Assembly: GCF_037975245.1 (NCBI RefSeq)
Contig: NC_092574.1
Location: 26,210,713 to 26,274,712 of the forward strand
Length of the DNA: 64,000 nt
Direction: 5' to 3'
From: Apostichopus japonicus
Lineage: Eukaryota > Echinodermata > Holothuroidea > Aspidochirotida > Stichopodidae
Below are positions 43,173 to 54,600 of the stretch, piece by piece. The notes beneath the pieces are model-generated. The model ran no database searches. It saw only the letters and a list, made by a program, of their open reading frames with translations, and was not told the origin of the DNA. The position numbers and the translations under genes were made by a program. How positions within the stretch are numbered: position 1 is the first letter of the stretch; every line of letters begins with the position of its first letter.

Positions 43173-44390
43173 TATTCCGAGGCTTCTCCCAGATTCGTGC
43201 TCGTAAAAGACCTGTATTTATTTATCTCCGTCCACAGTATTTTGGACTGATAAATATATATACTGCATATAATACTCGCTAATCCTCTTAGATCTAGGCT
43301 GTAGTCTCCTCGAATTGATTCTCCCTCTGTTTTATCCCCGGACAACTATTTCATATCATAGGACTTTAGAAGCGAGATTATTTCTGAATTGAGTATACAA
43401 TAAAGATGGTAAGTCAGTGTTTCTTCGATAAGCTTCATCGAACGTCAGTTGGAACTTGAGCTAACTGCTACTGCTAGTAGGCGTAGTACTAGATGTAGAA
43501 GCTTAGGTCTTAGTATAATATCAGTAGCCTAATCAGAAACCTAGTTCTGATAATGTTACGCTATTAGGTCTAGTCAGAGAGACATTGTGAACATGATCGA
43601 AGGTCTGTGTTAACAAGTGTAGTATTATGCGGGACCAAAGGCTAGGTTTTGCACAATTATTACTGTCTGCTAATCACATCGACCATCAGCTGTTCTTCGA
43701 GCAAGGAGAGCATCGTTGGTACTGAATATGCATTACAATGGCTTGTTCAGATCAAGACGTACAGCGTAACATAATACATGCATGAAATTTGTCTTCAGCG
43801 GATAATTTTTGTGATACTTTCGATCATTAATTTCTTAATTAATGAAACGCTTTTGGCAAAATTAGCTTGGTGAAAACTTCTCATATTTCATGAATCGTCA
43901 GATAAGCAGCTTAAGCCTTTTTTTTCGCAAATGAACAGTTTTATGTATTTCCTTTTTTCAAAACGCACAGGTTCACTTTAAGTGTAAACCGCGCTCTCGA
44001 ATCAGGTCAGCTGTTTCGAGAAACGTACCTCATTATGGTATTTCAATTACACGTACATTAAACACGTTGATAGTATATAGTAGTGTATGTCGTTTTTCGC
44101 AGACAAGCATCGACACATAAACAGGTATGTCCACTACAGTAATATACGTGGTAGATTTACTGACGAGAAAGCCTAAAGAGCATTGACGGACTCAGTAGGG
44201 AAACCGTAAAAGTTAATGCTGTCGTATTTTACATCTTGACAGTGTGCCAAAGAGTCTCCCTGGTAATTATTTCGAGTAGCGCTTAGAAGGTTCTCTCCCC
44301 AAGAACCAAATGCTTGCGCGATGGGGTTCCTCAAGGACCGACGCATGTTTCGACGATATTATATTTCACTGTCACCAAAACAAAAGCCCG
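43173..44390. other. Non-coding, nothing recognised
   Basis: No exon or repeat identified with confidence before the 80-bp monomer at 44391. Confidence 0.4.
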
Positions 44391-44470
44391 GGAATGGGAA
44401 GTTGTTGTGACGCGTGTCTCACTGCTTAGATAGTACGATCAGAAGATGCTATGTACTGAATATAGCCGGA
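44391..44470. repeat. 80-bp monomer also found beyond the other end of the LINE
   Basis: It contains AAGTTGTTGTGACGCGTGTC, then AGATAGTACGATC and ATATAGCCGG. The same string occurs at 48272-48350, and a more diverged unit follows at 48347-48418. This copy sits just past the 3' tail of the minus-strand LINE. Confidence 0.85.
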
Positions 44471-44669
44471 TTGGAAAGCTTTTATTATTATTATTATTAT
44501 TATTCGCTCTTTTTCTTTATCTGACGGCAGTTCTTAGAGGTCAATATAAAGTTAGAAATAAGTTAATAGTTTTACAGTAATTTCTCACTCATTCAATAAT
44601 AAAAGGACTTACATGCAAGTAAAATTATAAGTCAAAGGGAAGCCAATACCTCGCCCAAACATCATAATC

Positions 44670-46270
44670 CTTGTTTTCAATAAAGATATACTAAAATCAT
44701 CCCGAAAAAAACTGAAGAAAGCCGGCCAGTGAAGGATTAACATTCTGCCGTTTACAGCAGAAAATGTAGTACTTCTTTTTACTAAAATAAGAATTAAAAT
44801 CTAAATCCAAGACAAGTCACCAATTAAAGCAATTACGCATGTGGACGGTTAATATTTACACCAGCTCTCTAAGTGATACTTTGTAGGAAACGCCAAATAC
44901 TTTGTGCATAGTAGCAATCAAAAAATAAATGTGTAATTGATTTGCACCTGAAGGAGACAAAAGTTGTATACGTTAGAAGTAGCTGATACTGGAAGCAACA
45001 AAGGTTTCACATCCATGGAACACGTATAAGACAATATACATACCATTCCTCGCTTGAAATTAATTTAATTTTGCACCAACTTAGATGGGATTATTTTGGG
45101 TGTTTCCAAGGTTCTATCAATCTTGTGTATAAAAAGTTGCTGCTATAAGATGATTACTCTTTAAAAACACTTTTTTATCAAAATTAACGGGTCGGCATCC
45201 ACATTCATGTATATGTGTTCCGAAGTAACTTTGGCCACGAATTTACAATGCCATAATATTCTAAAGAGTGCAGGAACCTGAAATCTATTAACAAATTCAT
45301 GGAGCGTAAATAATTCACCACTATGAGACAGGAGGTCATTAACAAAATTAACTCCTTTATCAATCCAATGATTGTAGCAAACTGCCTCATTCCCAACCCT
45401 AATTAAGCATGTTGTTCCATATAGGAAGACTTAAGCAAATCTCTGTGTCACTTAATGAGTCAAGCACATGCACATTGTTAACCCAAATATTTGTTTCCAG
45501 ATGGGGTTCGTTACTTTAGAGCTAACAACTTTGATTAGATATGTAATAAACATCTAGCGAAACCTACTAACCCCCCCCCCTCCCCTCCCACCTCCGAAAA
45601 AACAGCGTAGCACCTTCGTTTTAAGTCTGAAGAGGTAACTAAAAAAATCGACCATTTTAATACCACCTTCTGTATAATCTTGGATTATCTGATTATGAAA
45701 TACATGATCAGATTTATTACGCCACACAAATCTCAAAAGGAGTTAATCGTTGTCATGAAGTCGTCGCCTTTTAATGGTAGTGTACGAAGGTAATACTTAA
45801 ATAAGGGTAGAATTAGCGACTTGACAGCTGTAATATGACCTAGTACAGTTAAAATGTGCTTTAACAAACTATTATTAAGCAATTTTCATACTTTTTATTC
45901 ATTTTTGCTAATGCGTTTTCGTAATTCTTACTCATCATCATCATACTAAACATATCTACGTTAAAAGTAAAGCCTAGTATAGTTTCAAATCATCACCGCA
46001 GTTCCAACAAATTCTATTCTCACTTTTAATTTTCATGGAAGTTCCTCGCAAAGATACGATACCTACTAAGAAAGACTTTTCTACATTCATGTTTTAGCCA
46101 GACAAAGTACCCCGAAATAGTTAATCTGATGGAGAAGATTACGAAATGATGCTTCCTCTGCTTTGGTAAAGGTTGTGTCGTCGGCGTTTTGAACCAGTTT
46201 AGTCTCAAGTCCACCAATTCCAATGCCACAAATGGTAGTAACGTTACAAATGATTACATGTAACAACCCC
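44670..46270 (-). pseudogene. LINE ORF2 remnant, carboxyl-terminal part
   Basis: It starts just past the foldback element. GIGIGGLETKLVQNADDTTF (about 46224-46165) contains the ADD catalytic motif of the polymerase. Post-RT sequence follows: FVWRNKSD and EGGIKMVD (about 45730-45647), ILWHCKFVAKV near 45255-45225, and HLFFDCYYAQSIWRF at about 44930-44880. These match the usual order in L1/Tx1 elements. Frameshifts and a C/G-rich expansion at 45571-45595 break the frame. Confidence 0.85.
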
Positions 46271-46278
46271 GCCCATAG

Positions 46279-46560
46279 CAACCGATTCACACAGAGATTA
46301 CAGTACCTATACGGTAAATCTTAAAACTTTGTACCACAGTTAAAATTGGATTGTGTTGATAAATCAGATAATTCAGTAGCATGTGCTATTCGGTTTACAG
46401 TAAGAACTGAGGATATGTGTAATTCCAACAAATGCATCAATCTGGATTTGTTGGGATTACACATATCCTCAGTTCTTACTGTAATCGATTCATTGCACGA
46501 TCCATTTTTAATTTGGTACAGAACTTACAGTAGTAACTGCGTTCTCTGTGAGTATCGGAT
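46279..46560. mobile_element. Foldback MITE, copy 2, inserted in the LINE reverse transcriptase
   Basis: A 282-bp element that is almost entirely palindromic. Outer ends CAACCGATTCACACAGAG and, inverted, ATCCGATACTCACAGAG pair. The central arms 46395-46433 and 46446-46484 match at 38 of 39 positions around a 12-nt loop. Flanks GCCCATAG (46271-46278) and GCACATAG (46561-46568) look like an 8-bp target duplication with one mismatch. It interrupts the reverse transcriptase between the LFVLC and GIGIGG blocks, so it inserted after the LINE. No coding capacity; an 8-bp duplication would suit a hAT-type transposase. Confidence 0.88.
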
Positions 46561-46568
46561 GCACATAG

Positions 46569-47070
46569 GACAAACAAATATTGTGATGATGGATCACCTT
46601 GGCTGCATCCTCCTTCAACAGAGAAGCTTTGCGTGAGATACCATTCACCAGGTCTGATAAGAAGGCTTGGTTGTCAAAAAGTGTCAAACCAAGTACGAAA
46701 AGATGGACCAGAATTAAAAATAGATAATATTTTTCTACTAAAAACTGGAAAAATACTGGCAAAAGCTTTTTCGAAATCGATTGCAAACAGAATGCCGGTT
46801 TTATCTTCCCCCTCCCCCCACAAAAAAAAACTAAACATAATGTCGTGTATGTTACGTTTGCCATCGCCAATGTAGTGACTTTTAAGGAAACCACTCTGAT
46901 TTGCAGACGATAAAGAAGTACATTTGTATTCAATTTGCGGTTCAAGAAAGAAGCTATCTTGTAGGTTACATTGAGAAGAGAAATTGGTCTTCAATTGTTT
47001 AGTTATTCCTTGGTTTATTTCCCTTCGAAATGAGAGTTATCACGACATACCTCTGGGTAATTGATCAAGA
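46569..47070 (-). pseudogene. LINE ORF2 remnant, amino-terminal part of the reverse transcriptase
   Basis: In succession on the minus strand: RPISLLN (about 46990-46967), QSGFLKSHYIGD, AIDFEKAF (about 46784-46761, with the catalytic Asp of RT motif A), GPSFRTWFDTF and SQGDPSSQYLFVLC (about 46600-46569). At least two frame changes lie between these blocks. The sequence stops abruptly at the border of the foldback insertion and resumes beyond it. Confidence 0.85.
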
Positions 47071-47469
47071 GTTATCATAACCATAATTTAAGGAACGCCC
47101 AGAAAGTGACCTATGTCTTTTCAAAAATACCTATGGACAAGGGCCATTTTCGATCCTAATCACATCAAAATCGAAGAGTATGCTCAGCACTTCTGGTTCA
47201 ATTATTCATTTACATTGACTTAAGGAACACTTCAGGTAGTAAAAGCAGGTTTTGTCTTTACCTTGGAACATTATTCCGAGGTTGCCTCTCTTTCTTCCTT
47301 TTTTTTTTTTTTTTTTTGGGGGGGGGGGACTCATCAATGATTTATTTCTTTTCTTGGTACAGTATCTTAAAATTTCTGAAGCATATTCTCTGTTGACCCT
47401 TCGTTTCTTACAACCCCAATACAAGCCGGTAACGACCAAGGCACTGTGGCGTATTTTACATCGGTTTTC

Positions 47470-48210
47470 AGTTGGATCTCCGCAAGCTGACCTCTTCACC
47501 ATACCTAGCTTCGCGAGCTGATGGTGTTACATCGTCTGATATAAAGATCTTCGAGTTTTGAGGGAGCTGCGCGTTCTCCCAGTCACTATATCAAAAAACT
47601 TACACAGATGGGACCGTGGCCTTCTGGTACTGGTGGGACCGAGACCACCCGGAGACCGATGACCTCTTTCAATCCCATGAATACACTCAACACTTCTCGT
47701 TTAATCAATAACTCGCATGGTATTTGTCTTCTGGACCGATTTTCCAAGTTCTCCATTCTCCTTCAATAACTCAGCCACCCTCAGAAGGTTTCGATCTCTT
47801 CATTCTCTGCTTTCGCTTTGACGATTTCTTTAACTCGCCCTACTTCCATTTCCGTAAAGTCTACATATTCGGCCATGTCCGTAACAGCTCCTATAAGAGT
47901 TTTAATTTCGTTTTGCATTGCCTCTGGCTGTGTTGGCAGAAGATGCAGCCTACCAAGCTGTTCCATGAAGACTTCAAGATTCTATTGCATTGTTACTTCA
48001 CCACGTGTATGTTCCTCACATTTGCTAGTGTTGGTATGGGTCTCACTCCAAAACTGTCGGTTTCTGAGATTTTAGTTCTTAGTTTTCTCCATGTAATTCC
48101 TTTTATTATCAAATTCAGAGAATTATGGTTACCATATTGTGATCAATGCTCCCCTCGGTATACTGCGGCAGTCCATTACAATTATTTCAAAGATCAATGC
48201 TGTTGAAAAT
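47470..48210 (-). pseudogene. LINE ORF1 remnant
   Basis: Pieces in different frames carry features of an L1/Tx1 ORF1 protein. A charged helical segment at 47966-47781 starts MEQLGRLHLLPTQPEAMQNE and continues with Glu/Lys-rich heptad-like sequence, plausibly a coiled coil. A later segment (about 47557-47512) reads SKIFISDDVTPSAREAR, which resembles the end of the nucleic-acid-binding carboxyl domain. ORF1 proteins coat the element RNA. Stops and frameshifts separate the pieces. The long plus-strand frame at 47724-48206 is antisense to this remnant. Confidence 0.6.
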
Positions 48211-48271
48211 ACAACTACTTCGGGAGTGCAGTAAGAGACACAGGTTCACCCACACACACGCCATTTTTTTC

Positions 48272-48418
48272 TGGAATGGAAAGTTGTTGTGACGCGTGTC
48301 TTGTTGCACAGATAGTACGATCGGACGATTGCTATTTATATAGCCGGGAATATACAGTTGTTGACACGTGTTCCTTGCGGCTGAGATGACGATGCTATGC
48401 ATATAGCAGCAGACGTTA
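48272..48418. repeat. Two tandem ~75-bp monomers at the LINE 5' side
   Basis: The first unit (48272-48350) closely matches 44391-44470. The second (48347-48418) is diverged but keeps GTTGTTGACACGTGT and GCTATGCATATAGC. Their position upstream of the LINE on its sense strand suggests 5' UTR monomers of the kind that can carry promoter activity, but this is inferred from position only. Confidence 0.65.
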
Positions 48419-48814
48419 ACGTAAACTATTGGACCACACTTAAACACCGAAGCCTCAACCTTAGTGTATAGTGAACTTATGTGCTTTGTTAATTGGTATG
48501 AACAGCTGTATAGGTTTGTGATGTAGTTAACTGCCATATAGAAATAAGCGATTCGTCGTGCTCATTTGTTTCCTTTTCGATGGTATCTATATGATGGACA
48601 TGACGCAATTTATACATCATGTCTTCAGAAACGTTAATGGCATAATATGTCTTATAGTTATATGTTGTTTAATAACTTTTACGGAATATGGCAGTGTAAA
48701 TTCCCTTGGTTGTTCATACATATATATTGGGTTACTGGGAAACAAAACGGTTTGCAAAAATCGTTGGGCGATCAAGCGGGATTGCCTGCTCGGCTTAATA
48801 CTGAGGTAATGTAC

Positions 48815-48950
48815 AACAGTATGTGTATGAGTATGAATATGAACATGAGTATGAGTAAGATTCGAAGGCTATACGCTATACACTTGTACCTTTAACATAT
48901 GTCCACATACCTGAGTACGAGTACAAATCTAAGGGGGGGGGGCGAGTATA
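48815..48950. repeat. GAGTAT/GAGTAC degenerate repeat
   Basis: ATGAGTATGA-type 6-mers at 48815-48860 and CTGAGTACGAGTAC at about 48912-48925, followed by a short G run. The words match the minisatellite at 11808-12060. Confidence 0.6.
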
Positions 48951-51570
48951 CGATTAAAGGAAAAAGAACGGAGTCACTATACAAGTCTATAGTAGAGTAA
49001 CTTTACTTGTCACAACGTTAAGTCATGGAGAGGGGGTAAAGCACAGGGGGCATTTAAAGTGTCTTCTTCGCAGGTGGCTAACGAAGCCCAATGAAAACGT
49101 TGACAATTCTAGAGATGTGGTATTTTCATGAAACGTTTACCTTATATCTATTCATTACTTTGTCACACATATTATATCCGAAGAGAGCAAAGTAGTATCT
49201 CTCATGTAGTTAGGTAACAGCACTCCGGTGTTAATATCCTTGTACTTGACTTTGACATATAATAGGGTGAATCTTTTGTAGAAATCTAATGTTAAGATCA
49301 TAATCATTGACTATCCTATATAGTCAGAGTCAAATGAACTTTATCTGGAACCCTAATGTTGACTTTGAAATGTAATCAAAGTCAGAGGAACCTCGTCTGA
49401 TACTCTTGTCTTGAGATCATCATACTCGATGATGACATATCGTTAGATTCAACCGTCAATGGTATTTTTCATTTTGGGAGTGAGGTGCATGTATTGTTTG
49501 ATACGATTAAACGTATTGCACAGAGTTGCTCCGAACAGTTGCTCTGAACATTCGTCTTTCTGCTTGTTTATTATAAATAATTTTTCGTTCCTTAAAAAAA
49601 TCATCTCTTTATCAATTAGGTAAAAGTGCTTTCATAGTCCTATACTGGTATCCATATACTGGAAATAAGAAGACTTATAATAGCTGTTAATTTTTTTGGG
49701 CGAAATTGTTAATGTGTTATATATAGTACGTTGCGAACATGACATCAGTGTCAACTTTGAATGTAAATGCCGGAATTATGAGATTTCCATGTCAGTTTTC
49801 CTACTCGTAAAAGCGTTTTTCGGTGCATTTTTTTTATGTCCGAGTGATCAACTCCATGTGATTCCGTATCTAAGGCTTAAATGTTTATTCAAATGTGAAT
49901 ATCTATTACATAAAATTTCAACGACCCATTAAGAAGTACTTAAAATTATGCAACGTGTCAACAATCGACAACAAAATCCAGAAAATATGCTAGGTATGCA
50001 ACCAGCTCGGTGACGGACGTGTGCCTCACCACTTCTTGAATCTATAATTAGGCTACATGTACCTCAGGCTACGTTGCACTTCTCTGGTGCTATGTCATGT
50101 TACTGCCCTCTTGATGTAATGTCCTTTCCAGGTATTGCAGTTCAAATTCAAAAAGGCGAGGGGAAAGATGTCCAGCGATTTGCCTGTAGGGCGTTACAAA
50201 TAGTCAAATGGTGTCGAAGCGTTAAACGTGTCAATTGAACATTCGTGATTTAAAAAGACTGATCGAAGAGCCGAGGGCAGGATTTATAGTCATCATGAAT
50301 CTGCAAGGCAAGATTCAAGTTTGCTATCAATGATAAATTGCGATTTGAATAAATCGCGATACTCCTCCCTCTACATTTCCTCCCGCTCGCTCCCCTCTCT
50401 TCTAAAATCGCCACTTTTACACTCACAAACATTAACAAACGTTTTCTTTTTTAGGATTGAACCATAACCACAAACCTATGTTTCTTTTCGATGAACATGT
50501 TGGTCTGCTGTTGTCTGCGTTGTGGAGTCTGGGAGGATACGCATCCATTTAAACTGAAACCTTCTTTTGCCAAGCAATAGGATCAATCATACGAGTTGAA
50601 AGATTGAACATTCAAATGTGTCACATTACCAGGTCAAAATGGTTTTCGCAGAATCAAAGCATCCAATTTATTCCTGTTCAGTGCTTTAAAAGTTCTTAGT
50701 GAAGCTTCTGGCAAACGTTACAACCTCAAACACATGCTATAAGACAGCAGAATTCTTGAAGGAAGGGCTCCTCAATTCACAACAAAAAGGAATTTACCAA
50801 GTATACTGCATCGTGAAAGCGTTAGAATACAACATTGTATCTACTGGGCAGTGTTGAACAATGTTTGTTGCAGTGTTCAAAGAACTGTTGAAACGCTCAC
50901 AATAGCGAAGCTTCGGGTTTAGCGCAGATTTGAAAGAAGCTGATCTCGTCTTAGTGTGTATAGCCAATGTAACATCTACGAACAACACAATTGCCGCTAC
51001 AAAACTGATCTATTCAGAAATAACGGCATTTTGTGTGCATCTTTGTCAATCTTTATTGGTTTGTGAAATCGATATTCACCTTTACAGGAAGTTTCAAGTC
51101 TACAATACTAGGCTAACTTCGAACAACGTAATGGCTGATATTGCGTAATAGTGTCAGAAATTCGAACAACTAATAAAATACATTTGTTATATTGCCAGGA
51201 TAATGAAGAAAACCCCAAATATCCAATACGAGAATTCTAATAACATTAGTTCTGGTCGATTGTTAGTCTTCGTTTTCCTATTGATTTTTGTGTTACTTCA
51301 GGCGATTACGTAATAGAACTTTTTTAAATTACCAATGAAATACTACAAACAATTTGATAGGCGTTTCTTTTAAGTGCACTGTTAAATATGATTTTTTACC
51401 CTTTCTGTAAGGTCGTTGTGTTATATCTGTACATATATTCACATAAATATGATCTGATATATCCATCAGGTAAATAAGTGATATGTGGAACACTTATTAC
51501 TTAATTACACTGCTATTAGTCTAAGATTTCTATAACACTTTTAATTTATGATAGGTAACCAGGTGCCCTA
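48951..51570. other. Non-coding with degenerate repeats at 49250-49465
   Basis: 49250-49465 shows about three diverged 55-70 bp units containing TTGACTTTGA or TAGTCAGAGTC and CTAATGTT. No exon recognised elsewhere. Confidence 0.4.
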
Positions 51571-51608
51571 TAGGTGACCGACAGGTGATCGATAGGTGAC
51601 CGTTAGGT
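51571..51608. repeat. 11-bp tandem repeat, ~3.5 copies
   Basis: Unit ATAGGTGACCG with small changes (ACAGGTGATCG, TTAGGTG). Confidence 0.85.
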
Positions 51609-54600
51609 GTTTAAGCAGCTGGTGTTAATCATTTAAAGTGACTTTAATATAAATTCTAATACACAGACTGTTAGATGCAACACAAAAGAACATGGGAAAA
51701 CATAATACTTTTACAACCTCTAATGCCATGTTTATAAAGTGTTAGTTTCTCAAGGACGAAATGTGTTATTAAGATTAGGATTATTAGGATGTTATTAATA
51801 TGACTTGAAAAGATGTTTTGATTGAGTTTTAAGGATATATAAAACAATGGATTATCCTCAACATTAAGGCCTACACCGAGGAGACGACGTTATCATAAAT
51901 TTGGCTACTAAGCAGCATTCCAGAGTTTGGGCATATGTTATAGGTGAATTTCTTGAAAACCGGAATACTAATAGAAACATCATAAGCACTCCATTGTCTT
52001 TCATGAATTATATTAAACATTTCAAGACTAAATGTCCGCCCAAAGTCATCCTTCAAAAGACGACTTTATATTCAATAAACGCATATTATTATTTGCGGAT
52101 GAGTATAGACTGGTGAATATATTGGTTGATATTGGTATATTGTTTATGTATATGTAACATATATATGCCCTCTTCTTGGTAACAATGTCGTACTCAAAGG
52201 AGGTATTACAGCAATATTTCAAGGTTGCATTTACACTCATACTGAAAATCCAGTAGTCAACAAGAAAAAAAGGTTATATTTTAAATAAAGCGACTGGGTG
52301 AATGGTTTAATTCAAAGCGCCAAAGCATACTGACTTTACAGCATGCAGCAGCATCGTATCTGTGTCAGTATATATATTTCTTAGCCGTCAGTAGTTATTG
52401 TGTTTGTATCTGTAACGGATGCGAACATATTTTAATATTTCATCACGTTTGACAACGGTATCGGCTTTAGATGACACTGTGTCAACTTTCAGAGCAGTCA
52501 ACCAAACAAGTTGGAGCTAACTGACATTTTAATGACAGCTATCCCACCTTGGCCACTTCATGTTAAGCTTATTCCAAACATCAACTCACACTTTGGCCTC
52601 AGAGCAGAATGTCGAGTGATTGCTGGAGTTATCGACTTTGTCTGTAGTTTGGTGATTAACGTATTATATACAGTGGCAAATCCAAACAGTGCATACACGT
52701 TTAGTTTGCATTTATCACTCGAGGTGTTTTTAGTTTCTAGAGACTCTAAGAATATTCAGACTGATGTGAAATAAGAAACAGAGAAAACATCGTTAATTTT
52801 CTTAAGGCCCCACAGATGCTGCGCTAAAAATACTTAGAGCGCAACTAGTAAAACGTACGAAAGAAAACAACGAAGTTGCATTTTTGTTCGCTAAACCTCC
52901 CACCACATCGAGTCAGGCGAACCGAGTACATAACGCTCTTTATTTTTCCCAGTTATCCATTTTTTGCGTTTTGTTATTTCGTTTTGTTATTGTTTTGAGA
53001 CAAAGTTTCAGCCGTAATTATGTATATAACGTTTGTAAAAGCACAAGAGTAGCATTAAGACAAATGACTCTAAATAGGACTATAAAACTTGTTAAATGTT
53101 AAAGGCAATGAACGTTGGAATGGAATCGTATTTAAAGGACACAATTTATAATGACAACATTTGTCAATTGTTAGCATTCATTTCCGCGCAATTCTCCAGT
53201 TCATCTCATGATTCATTGTTTCCACTTAGCATTTAAATTAACTGTAGTAAATATCCATATTGATTTAGCTCTTCTCATCTATCATTTGTTTTTCTTGTTC
53301 AATTAAAAAGGCATTAAATGTTGATTGAAAGCGATTAATGAACTTTTGTGTAGACATTGTTCATTGAAGCATTGATCTGGCTACTTAAAACTATTATTCA
53401 TTGTGTGATCATGAATTACTAATCGCTAACAATATATGTTCCAAGTTTTGATGTTGTCGTAGTCGAGTGTCCTAGGAAAGTACAAAGATAACGAGGGGAA
53501 AAAGAAAACAAAACACCAGCAATTAGTAACCGGCAGTAAAACTGTCATTTAATTATTTGTAACCGGTTAATGTTTTCAAACTGTACACATGATACAAAGT
53601 GTTGTTACGACTCTTAGTCATTATTACAGAAGAACGTGTCATTCTTCTCTGCAAATTACACTTCACTACTTCTACTAATTGCGTTTAAATAGTTAAAACA
53701 AGTAAGCCATCTATTTGTACAGCTAACTATATGAAATATGATTTCATAGAACTACACTCGATTCTTTCCATTCATATATTTTGAAAAGAAGAAAACAAAA
53801 TGTTTTGAAGACACAAATAAACCCGGTCTCTTTATTGTTTCGTATTATGACCTATTTGTTTCTCATCATCGTAATTAAATACATTTCCAAAAGAAATAAA
53901 GATTAAAGAAAAGGAGTTTGTGCATTTTTATCAAATCGAAAACTTAATATGGCTAAAACAATGCAGACGGCTGCTGTATATCGGTTGACGAATATCGGAT
54001 CAATTACTGATATATATATATATATGGGTTTTGTTCCAATTTGGAAATATGGCGAAATATCATATTTCAACCACATGCAATACGTAATTTTATACGTGGC
54101 ATCAATAGCGAACCATGGTCAGAAAAGAAACAGCTCTACAGATTAATCTCAAATAAGCTTAATAAAATATTTGATAAATATCACTTGTGTGAGAAAAGAA
54201 AGAAAGAAAGAAGAAAATGCTTGCTACAAATTAAAAACGATAGCGAAAGAAAATACAAAAAAAACAAGAAGAAAGTTTATACTAAATAGAAATCAATAAT
54301 ACTAAGTATAGAAACGCCAATGGTATTGCAATTTACATAACGAAATACATTTCCTTCACACACACAACAGTATCTTGGTTTACCTCCTCCTCATGCACAG
54401 AATGGAGATATGAACACAGGGACATATACATGTCATAATGGTATGTCATAAAATCGTAAAACAGAATACATTTTCGTGATTTTACGCCAAGCTGTGTTTT
54501 GCCAGTCGTTACATGAGAACATTTATCAAACATATAGCGATCTCTCTATCACGAAAGAACGGAGGATCATATGTTCATAGTGCTGCTGACACAAGATGAA

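Larger units (their letters stand above)
44480..48270 (-). mobile_element. L1/Tx1-like non-LTR retrotransposon, decayed, endonuclease region missing
   Basis: Read on the minus strand the element has, in order, an ORF1 remnant, a reverse transcriptase (RT) remnant, a post-RT region and an (AAT)n tail (44480-44504). The RT motifs and EGGIKMVD-type post-RT sequence place it in the L1/Tx1 group. Between the ORF1 end (about 47460) and the RT start (about 47060) there is only about 400 bp, too little for the apurinic endonuclease domain such elements carry. A foldback element splits the RT. Several frameshifts and stops make it inactive. Family assignment is from motif recognition and could be a neighbouring clade. 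Confidence 0.85.

Noticed and set aside
47724-48206. Longest open frame in the window, 160 codons on the plus strand
   Set aside because: It is antisense to the LINE ORF1 remnant and shows no domain; the minus strand carries the recognisable protein signal.
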